A stretch of 64,000 nt of DNA. Source: Allium sativum (lineage: Eukaryota; Streptophyta; Magnoliopsida; Asparagales; Amaryllidaceae). Location: NCBI GenBank assembly GCA_030737875.1, contig CM060918.1:773134552-773198551 (forward strand), given 5' to 3'. The translations under genes were made by a program, and so were the position numbers. Shown piece by piece: positions 56,317 to 64,000 of this stretch. The first letter of the stretch is position 1. Each line of letters opens with the position of its first letter. The notes beneath the pieces were generated by a model. That model worked only from the letters and a program-made list of their open reading frames with translations, was not told where the DNA came from and searched no databases.

Positions 56317-57197
56317 CAGCCCCTAACTCTAGTCTCTCTACACAAATTTTCTATGGCCTTATGCTGCTAAAACTCTGGTTGAAAAGTTAGAGAAAAGGGA
56401 TTGCTTCTTCTCCAACAAGGCTACGTGTAGAGTATTGCTGTTTGGGGGACTTCTGTTAGACTCGAGATTCAACATCGCCTCTTTGTTTTCTAATTCTCAA
56501 ACCATGATCTGTAAGCCCCAGTTACTTTTAGATCTAAAATTTAAACTTAATATGGACATGTTGTAAATTGAATTGAACCTAAGTATGACAACTATCTTGG
56601 ATCTATCATTGTATATCTTGGATCTATCATTGTTCATTTTGGATCTACTATTTGTTCACCTTGGATCTATTCATCTTGAATCTTGGCTTGTGGTAATATT
56701 TATATGAAATTGATTTGGGGCCTGTATATGTTGTAGATCTAAAACCCCTAATGTCCATAATATTCATGCCTGTGATGTTGAATTAGCTGTTATTCACAAG
56801 TTTGGGGTTATTATCTTATGTCAACTGTTACCATAACTATCACCCTATTTTGCTAGATTTGATATTTGAGACCACCACTCCATATGCTAGTATTGTTGTA
56901 ATCGTTTATCTCAAGTTATACCATGCTTGACTTGTAATCACTTTTGCCACCTTATGCCCGTTCTTTCTATGTTATTCCCTAATTAGATTTGTTTGTATCA
57001 GTTCGAATTCACATGCGATGGGAATACGATTTGGGTAGTTTAGGCAAACATGAATTTACCATGAACTTGGAACATGAACAATTTTATAACTTGAATCTGA
57101 ATATGGACATGAAACTTGTCACGAACTTGATATGAGACTTGAACTTGGTCATGACTCTAGAACAAACTTGAAAATGGCCAACTCGAGGTTGGGTTGA

Positions 57198-57360
57198 GTT
57201 TGCAGTGTAAATCTGCCTGGAACCGCCCGGCGAATCCAGTGACTGCAAACAATAGTATCCAATGTGGGTAGTTGGTCATATCGCACATAAAACCCGAGGT
57301 TAGACTATGTTGTGGTGTAAATCAGCCCGGAACCGCCCGACAAATCCAGTGACCACAACA
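57198..57360 (+). repeat. pair of covarying hairpins in the LTR
   Basis: Hairpin 1: GTTTGCAGT (57198-57206) with ACTGCAAAC (57242-57250). Hairpin 2: TGTTGTGGT (57308-57316) with ACCACAACA (57352-57360). Each has a 9-bp perfect stem and a 35-nt loop. Loops differ at four of 35 positions; stems differ at four of nine pairs, all compensated. Confidence 0.85.
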
Positions 57361-58546
57361 ACTAGTCTAATGTGAGAGATTAGGGTGCATTAATGAATTT
57401 ATGCTACATGATAGGGTTAAGTCATGAACATGAAAGACAACGTTTAACCAACTTGATACATGATTGGATAGGGTTTAGTCACGAATTTGAATGACAACAC
57501 TTAATCCATTAGAAACCCTAGTTACGCGGTCCTTTTCAGCAGTAACCCACTTAGATGTATCACGATACCCTGGGATTAGGCAGGGTGGGGCACGATTACT
57601 GGGCTGATTGTAAGCGACCAGAACGACGGCTGAGTTGGTGCGCCATTGTAGGTTCAGGCGGACTATGGTCGTGCACGTAGTCCAGAGTTGAAAAAGCAGG
57701 CATTAGGCACCAGTAGGTTTACACTGTGCGTTCTTGATTCGTGTCAATGGTTGGCACCCTAGGGCTTGATACACCCTATGGTGGACCTAGTACAGGTGAC
57801 TACATTTTATGATTGGGCCGTATGACACAGACACATGACGAGCTTGAACTTGTAGGGAGCCGATCGATTAGTAGATCGTACTGTAGGACCCCGTAATGGG
57901 TCATTTCATGATATTGGGCCAAGGGATCATTTCATGGTTAATAATTGACATGGGTTAGAATACTAGTACAGTTGGTGCAACGAATCTTGAATATGCGATG
58001 CTAGACTTGACTTATCTTGTTATCTTAGTTATCATACCAGTCCTGTTATCATCCTTATGATTAATTCCATTTTTCACATGTCATGTTACTTTTACTAGTT
58101 TTTATGCTGAAAGTCACTAGGGCTTACCAGTCTTTATGACTGACCATTTTTCCTTCGCCCCTTTTTCTTTCGTCCCCCCAGGTTCTCAGGGAGGAAACGC
58201 TAGCTCTTAGCTTGGATTTAGCTTGCTTTCTGTCAGCTCATGTATGGTTTGGTCTTGAGCTATGCTATGGCTGCACTTCTGCTATTTTTGGGGAATAATT
58301 TTCTTTTGTTATCTTAAGTTTATGCTTCTTTATTTAGAACTTGATGTAATGGAATAATTTGTACTTTGGATGTATGAGGTTTTGACTCTTTTCTTGAAAG
58401 TAATGAAATTTGGTTTTTAATTTCTACCGCTGCTTTATTTATGTTCTGCCTTGTGATATCTTTTTGTATGTTTACCAAGATAATACTCCACCAAAATTAG
58501 TGCATTCCGTTTGTGAGTGACCCTAGCGGAGGTGGAGTGTTACATT

Positions 58547-58558
58547 TGGTACCAGAGC
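58547..58558 (+). promoter_or_regulatory. chromovirus primer-binding site
   Basis: TGGTACCAGAGC lies two bases after the 5' LTR. It matches the 3' end of tRNA-iMet with a single change (TATC to TACC). Confidence 0.88.
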
Positions 58559-58736
58559 AGAAGGTTACCAGACGGGGCAAAAGTTTTTAAAAACCTTCTA
58601 AAACTATTTTCCAATACCGTTTATAAAGTAGCCTTTTTCAATAAAAGTTTTATGTTTAAAAAAAGCTATTCCCCAAAAGCCATTAGCACTTTCCTTTGTT
58701 TCCTCGTTTGAATCTTTTTATTTCTCGTTTTTCAGC

Positions 58737-59663
58737 ATGTCTGGTCTTAACCTTCCTGAGGGAGTACCCGTACCTGGATGGTTCCGAAGGTACTTAGAAG
58801 CTAGGGCCAACGGCGCGGGCCCGGCAGACATCCCTCCTCCTCCTCCCCCAGTGGCCGCGGTTCCTCCTCCTTCTCCTCCTCCTCCTGGTACCGCCTTTGC
58901 CAAAATATGCAAAGACTTTAAAGCAATGGGCGGCAAGAACTTCGTTGGAACTGAAACCTTCGTTGAGGCACGAATCTGGCTAAAGGAGACTGAAGACTTG
59001 TTTATTATCTTCGATGTGGAGGATCAAAGGAAAGTTCAGTTGGCAGTATGGTTGTTGAAAGAGGAAGCTGCATTTTGGTGGGAAGTCACCAACGCTACCA
59101 GGCCAGTTGAGACTTGGGCAGACTTTAGAGAGAGGTTTGGGCTTAAATTCTTATCGTCAGCAGAATAGAATCTTCAGATGGAGAGGTTCCTAGCACTTAA
59201 TCAAGGGGACATGACCGTTAGGGAGTACGTGAATAAGTTTAATCAGCTTGCTAGGTTCGGATTGGACTTGGATAACACAGCTCAGAAGAAGGCTGTACGC
59301 TTTTCTCGAGGATTGAACGAGCCACTACACAGTTTGGTCATAACTCATATACCCATGGGGGCGACCTTTGAAAGCTTGGTGGATATGGCCCTACTTCATG
59401 AGGAAGACAAGAATAACAAGAAGGAGGTTAAGCCTAATGAGACTCAGAATAAGAAGGTTGACTTCAAGAAGGGAGGCAACAGGAATAACAAGAACAACAA
59501 CAACAATACTGACAAATCACGTGAGACAAGGAAGTGCAACTTTTGTGGTATTACGGGAAATCTAGCTAAAGACTGTAGAAGGAAGAAGAGAAAGTTGGGT
59601 GAATGCTTTCATTGTGGAGATACTGGACACATCAGCAAAGATTTCCCTAAGAAGCAAGGGTAG
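58737..59663 (+). pseudogene. gag: chromovirus gag (with in-frame stops)
   Basis: Capsid/nucleocapsid region. Starts at the ATG following the leader. Residues about 35-52 are proline-rich. The capsid domain (retrotransposon gag) begins around residue 70 and continues over a TAG at 59166-59168 into LQMERFLALNQGDMTVREYV. Two CCHC-type knuckles near the end are damaged: CNFCGITGNLAKDC has Asn in place of His, and CFHCGDTGHISKDF has Phe in place of the last Cys. A second TAG at 59661 ends the segment. The frame then continues into pol, as in a fused gag-pol. Confidence 0.93.
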
Positions 59664-62354
59664 GGGCAAGGGCAGGCCCAGCGAGCAGGACCTTCTGGAG
59701 GGTAGTTGCATGCTCTCAACACCACTCCAACACTTGACCGAGGTAGTAATATTTCCATAGAAAGCCTTGTTTACATTTATGAGTTTCCTGTTCGAACCTT
59801 ATTTGACTCTGGCGCATCGCATACTTTTATTTCTTCTGATGTTGTTAAAAATATGCACCTAAGTACTAGTCTGGTTGAGGATCCCGTTATAGTTTCAAAT
59901 CCAATTAGGGGTTCCGCTCATTTATCTATGATGTGTGTGGATTTGAGGATTTCTATCTTAAGCGTAGAATTCACGTGTAATGCTTATGTTCTCGGATTTA
60001 TGGGATACGGTTTGATCCTACGTATGGATTGGTTGTCCAATTATGGAGCCATTCTTGATCGTGAACGAAGGGTAGTGAGGCTCATGACTCGCCTTGCTAA
60101 TACACATGAAATTTTTTGTAACCCTAAGGGTCCGATCATGTTGTGTTATCTTGAATCTCTTGACTCATCCATCGACAATTTGCAATATGTAAGAGTGGTC
60201 CGAGAATATCCAGATGTCTTTGATGAGGTGAAGGGGTTACCTCCTAAACGCGAGATAGACTTCCGAATTTATCTTGTTGATAATGCCAATCCAGTTTCAT
60301 TGCCCGTTAGGCACATAGCCCCGCAAGAAAGAAGAGAGCTCAGTAAACAAGTTAAGGAGTTGCTTGAGAAAAATTTCATAAGACGAAGCATTTCTGAATG
60401 GGGTGCTCCAGTGGTATTCGCTACTAAGGCGGATTGTTCGCTTCGTCTATGCGTAGATTATCGTGAGTTAAACAATCTAACTAAGAAAAATAGACACCCA
60501 CTACCAAGAATCGACGATTTGTTTGACCGGCTTGTGGGAGCATCTATTTTCTCTCAACTCGATCTAGCTACAGGATTCCATCAGCTTAGAGTGGCTGAGG
60601 ATAGCATTGATAAAACTGTGTTTAGGACTCCAGATGGGTTCTTCGAATGGCTCGTCATGCCATTTGGGTTAACGAATGCACCCGCGTACTTTGTAGATTT
60701 GATGAGTAGGGTGTTTCGGGAGTTCCTTAACAAGTTTTTAGTGGTTTTCATGGACGATATTTTGATCTTCTCAAAGGATGAAGAAGAGCATGCTAAACAT
60801 CTCAAGGAAGCCATGGATAAGCTTAGAGCACACCAGTTAAAGGCTAAGTTCTCCAAATGCCATTTTTGGAGGAAGGAAGTTCGGTTTCTTGGACATGTAG
60901 TTTCTAAGCAAGGCATAGCCGTGGACCCCGCAAAGGTAGTTGCAGTTCAAGACTGGAAAATTCCTACGAACGCAACGGAGGTGAGAAGCTTTCTCGGTTT
61001 GGCAGACTATTATAGGAAGTTCATTAAGGACTTCGCTAAGATTTCAGCCCCTCTTACTAGGTTAACGAAGAAAAACCCAGCGTTTGCATAGGACATAGAA
61101 TGTGAGATTGCTTTTCAGAGACTCAAGAGATCCCTCACCACAGCTCCAGTTTTGGCATTACCCGACGGAAGTAAGATGTTTACGGTGTACACAAATGCGT
61201 GTGGCACAGGATTAGGCGTTGTCCTAATGCAAGAAGGCAAAGTGATATGCTATGGGGGTAGACAACTTAAAGTTCATGAGAAGAACTATCCCACACATGA
61301 CTTGGAGTTGGCGGCGATCGATTTTGCACTTAGATCTTGGCGCCATTATCTTCTAGGGGAGAGGTTCGAGCTATATACCGACCACAAATCGCTTAAGTAC
61401 GTCTTCTCACAGAAAGATTTGAATCTGAGACAACAGCGGTGGATGGAATTCTTGGCATCATATGACTTCGATATAGCTTATACCCCTGGCAAGGGTAACG
61501 TGGTGGCGGATGCGCTAAGTAGGAAAAGGTTGACCTTGAGCCCCTTGTTTGTTGAAAGGAAAAGTCTAGAGTTTATAGCAACCTTTGATTTTACACCTGC
61601 TGAGTCATTGACTGTTATGTTAGCATCTCTTGAGTTAAGACCTACACTTCTAGATCAAGTAGGGACTTCACAGAAGGAAGACCCACAGATAGTCGAAATC
61701 ATGGACAAGCTGATTAGTGGTGAGACGTCAAGTCACCTCGGTAGGTATGCCATAGATGACAAGGGATGGCTAAGGCGTGATGGAAGGCTATGTGTCCCAC
61801 AAGTGGGAGATTTAGTAAGGAAAGTCCTCGAGGAGGCGCATCACTCGAAGATGACCATACATCCCGGAGGGGATAAGATGTACAGGGATATGATACACAT
61901 TTTCTTTTGGCCTGGAATGAAAAAGGACGTGGCAGAGTTCGTTTCGAAGTGCATGGTGTGCCAACAAGTAAAGGCCGAGTCGAAGAAGCCCGGTGGGCTA
62001 TTACATCCTTTGGAGGTTCCGCAATGGAAATGGGAGAGTATCTCGATGGATTTCATGGATGGACTGCCTAGGTCAAGGAAGGGAAATACTCGCATATGGG
62101 TCATAGTTGATAGACTCACGAAAAGTCCTCACTTCATTCCGGTGAAAAGAAAGAGGACCGCATCATGGCTAGCGTCTATTTACCTTCGAGAGATAGTACG
62201 GTTGCACGGGGTTCCTTCTAGCATAGTTAGTGATCGTGACCCGATTTTCACTAGCCAGTTTTTGAATAGTCTACAAGAAGCAATGGGTACACGACTAAGT
62301 TTAAGCTATACAAGAAGCAATGGGTACAGACGGATGGACAAACCGAAAGGGTAA
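59664..62354 (+). pseudogene. pol: chromovirus pol: protease, RT, RNase H, integrase (N-terminal)
   Basis: Same frame as gag. TAG codons at 59703 and 61089 interrupt it. Protease: [12 protein letters not shown], catalytic Asp at 59805. [34 protein letters not shown] and FMDD at about 60747-60758, intact catalytic Asps. RNase H: VYTNACGTGLG, first catalytic Asp changed to Asn (AAT at 61194), then ELYTDHKSLKYVFSQKDLN. Integrase: HH...CMVC zinc finger, first two Asp of the DDE triad at 62048 and 62232. The frame is lost after a 37-bp local duplication at 62273-62327. Enzymes act in copy-and-paste replication; this copy is inactive. Confidence 0.95.
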
Positions 62355-62914
62355 ATAGGGTACTAGAGGATCTTTTGAGGCTATGCATTCTTGACTTTGG
62401 TGGTACTTGGGAAGACCATCTTCCTCTCGTGGAGTTTGCATATAACAATAGTTACCAAGCTAGCATCGGAATGGCACCGTTCGAAGCCCTGTATGGAAGA
62501 CCGTGCAAGCCGCCAACTTGTTGGTGGGAGACGACATACATGCTTATACTTGGGCCCGACATGATAAGGGACACTTCTGAGAAGGTTGAGTTGATACGAA
62601 GATGGATGAAAACGGCCCAAGATAGACAGAAATCTTATGCGGACAAGAGAAGGACAGACCTAGAGTTCAAAGTCGGAGATATGGTCTTTATAAAAGTTTC
62701 TCCTTTACGCAATGTGGTTCGTTTTGGAGCGGTTGGAAAGCTAGCACCAAGGTTCGTAGGACCGTTCACTATCACTGAGAGGATTGGGCAGATGGCCTAT
62801 AAGGTAGACTTACCCGAGAAGCTGACCGGAGTACACAATGTCTTTCACGTCTCGCATCTCCGAAAGTGCTTACATGATTCAGCCGAAGTGGTTGAAGCAT
62901 CCTTAAAGGCGTAG
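62309..62914 (+). pseudogene. chromovirus integrase C-terminal part (shifted frame)
   Basis: Continues integrase in a second frame. It contains QTDGQTERVN with the catalytic Glu at 62345-62347, then LVEFAYNNSYQASIGMAPFE, and the GPY/F-type motif KLAPRFVGPFTI. It ends with VFHVSHLRKC and a stop at 62912-62914, created by another frameshift before the chromodomain. Confidence 0.92.
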
Positions 62915-63093
62915 AAGTGGAAAAAGAAGCAACATTGAGGTGAGTTCCGATTCGTATCTTAGGAACGGAGATCAAGAAGCTAAGGAATCGAGAAGTCAAG
63001 CTAGTTAAAGTACAGTGGAGTGAAGCCCAAGAAGACGCAACTTGGGAAACCGAAGAGAAGATACGCGCGCTTTACCCATTTCTTTTTGAGGGT
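62911..63093 (+). pseudogene. chromodomain at the integrase C-terminus (third frame)
   Basis: Reads VEVEKEATLR, TGA at 62941-62943, then VPIRILGTEIKKLRNREVK, VKVQWSEAQEDATWETE and LYPFLFEG. The KVQW...ATWE pattern is typical of chromovirus chromodomains, which direct integration to marked chromatin. It is out of frame with integrase, so it could not be made as a fusion. Confidence 0.85.
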
Positions 63094-63689
63094 ACATTCT
63101 CGATCTCTTTTCCTATAAACTTGAAAACCTTTTGTATCATGCTTTTACTACCTATGTTTTCCTTGTTATCTTCTCGATCTTATCTTGAGAACCTTAGGTA
63201 GAACCATATGGATGTAAACATGTGATTGAAACATGTTATGGTTGATGTTTGCAAACGGTTGTAAGTGATTGCTAGTGGATGCATGACACACATTAGGCAC
63301 TAGATCGGCTCAGTCACATTTTCATGTTGCATATGCATGAGTGCTTATACTTGTACATGGATGGAATTTGTTATGCTATCACTTGGATGTTGCATATGAA
63401 TGAATGTTATGTGCACGCATGTAGAGATTATAAATTATGTTAGGAATTTGCATACATGTTGGACTCATTACACTAACATATTTTGCATTAAGGAGGTTTA
63501 CTGAATCAGTAACCGCCTGATCTTTTGCATTAGATAAGTACATATACACACACTTACTGCGTATGTTCATACAGCACTAGAAATCTTTTAAGGACAATGG
63601 TTGCCTGTGGATGATGTTTTGAGTAGATGGATGATTGGATGGTAGGATATATTCTTTCTAACTTAGAGATTTCGGGGACGAAATCCTTT
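63094..63689 (+). other. 3' untranslated region of the chromovirus
   Basis: No gene. Contains GCATATGCATG-type short repeats (63280-63420) and the conserved TTCGGGGACGAAATCC just before the polypurine tract. Confidence 0.75.
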
Positions 63690-63702
63690 AAGGAGGGGAG
63701 AA
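63690..63702 (+). promoter_or_regulatory. chromovirus polypurine tract
   Basis: AAGGAGGGGAGAA ends exactly where the 3' LTR starts with TGTAACAACCC. Confidence 0.93.
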
Positions 63703-64000
63703 TGTAACAACCCGTATTTTAATAATGTGTTATAACCATAAATCAAGGCAGAATTAATTTTTAAAACAAGGATTAAGGGCAACTGGTTACGCCATTACGT
63801 TCGTCTCGTAATTCTGCTTGGAAATGAGTCCGAGTTTTCGAAAATCGGAGTCCGTATGACCAAGTTATGACCCTTCAAAGTTTCAGAAATTTCAAGTTCA
63901 AAAACAACTTAGAATTCGAATTCAAATTTCGAATTCAAACCCCAGAACGGACTGAGCGGGAAATTTCCAACCTAGGACCAGGTCGACCTGGGGGTCGACC
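63703..64000 (+). repeat. 3' LTR of the chromovirus (first 298 bp)
   Basis: Matches 55875-56165 with scattered substitutions and a 12-bp-scale length difference near 63915-63935. Cut by the window end. Confidence 0.95.

Larger units (their letters stand above)
55875..58544 (+). repeat. 5' LTR of the chromovirus (2670 bp)
   Basis: Starts TGTAACAACCCG and ends GTGTTACA (inverted terminal TGTAACA/TGTTACA). Contains a GTCGACC-type minisatellite, a TATA box, repeats of CTTGGATCTAT (56590-56690) and two covarying hairpins (57198-57360). The first 298 bp match the 3' LTR with scattered substitutions. Confidence 0.95.
55875..64000 (+). mobile_element. Ty3/gypsy chromovirus (Tekay/Del-like), decayed, 3' end outside window
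   Basis: Element with a 2670-bp 5' LTR, a tRNA-iMet-type primer site, gag-protease-RT-RNaseH-integrase-chromodomain order, a polypurine tract and the first 298 bp of the 3' LTR. Gag and pol lie in one frame up to the middle of integrase. Five stops and two frameshifts make it non-autonomous. Integrase after RT places it in Ty3/gypsy; the C-terminal chromodomain and long LTR suggest the Tekay/Del clade. Confidence 0.95.

Noticed and set aside
60581..60916. Minus-strand frame inside reverse transcriptase (also 61841-62119)
   Set aside because: Shadow of the pol coding strand.

Overview
The window reads as nuclear DNA of a flowering plant, probably a eudicot. It is AT-rich, has almost no intact protein-coding sequence, and is dominated by LTR retrotransposons, MITEs, organelle-derived DNA and decayed duplicates. 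The plant assignment rests on plant-type 7SL RNA genes behind USE (RTCCCACATCG-type) promoters, a plastid-type tRNA-Cys, Ty3 chromovirus and Copia sequences, and hAT MITEs. I cannot name the species.

Region 1 (about 1.7-12 kb, 19-20.7 kb and 35.8-45.4 kb) is a broken tandem array of RNA polymerase III genes. One repeating module carries, in order, a decayed exon-like stretch, a tRNA-Arg-like relic (minus), a USE/TATA promoter, a 7SL (SRP) RNA gene (plus), tRNA-iMet(CAU) (minus), a second tRNA-like relic and tRNA-Arg(ACG) (minus). Units start near 2765, 6856, 10160 and 37253. Different members are intact in different units: 7SL near 3844 and 40016, tRNA-iMet at 8202-8273, tRNA-Arg at 9873-9945. 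The other copies are truncated or mutated. A 5S rRNA fragment sits in the first unit.

Region 2 (12-19 kb) holds a plastid-type tRNA-Cys, a complete hAT MITE with 8-bp target duplication (12903-13381), and a reversed Copia gag/LTR relic (about 14.7-15.8 kb). Most of the rest is featureless AT-rich DNA.

Region 3 (20.7-35.1 kb) is a nested insertion. A GC-rich terminal-inverted-repeat element has been split by a 13.4-kb non-coding LTR retrotransposon (LARD type). This has two LTRs of about 6.2 kb, an exact tRNA-iMet primer-binding site, only about 1 kb of internal DNA and a polypurine tract.

Region 4 (45-55.8 kb) contains a 1952-bp non-autonomous LTR element with 5-bp target duplication (46985-48936), a Copia gag pseudogene, a second hAT MITE (51938-52259), a 1-kb foldback element carrying reiterated short palindromes, and an exon-like relic.

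Region 5 (55875 to the window end) is a nearly complete but dead Ty3/gypsy chromovirus, Tekay/Del-like. It has a 2670-bp LTR, gag, protease, reverse transcriptase, RNase H, integrase and a C-terminal chromodomain, interrupted by five in-frame stops and two frameshifts. Its second LTR runs off the window. Its LTR contains two adjacent hairpins whose stems differ by compensating base changes. Nothing here can be called an intact, expressible protein gene; the likely live genes are Pol III RNA genes.
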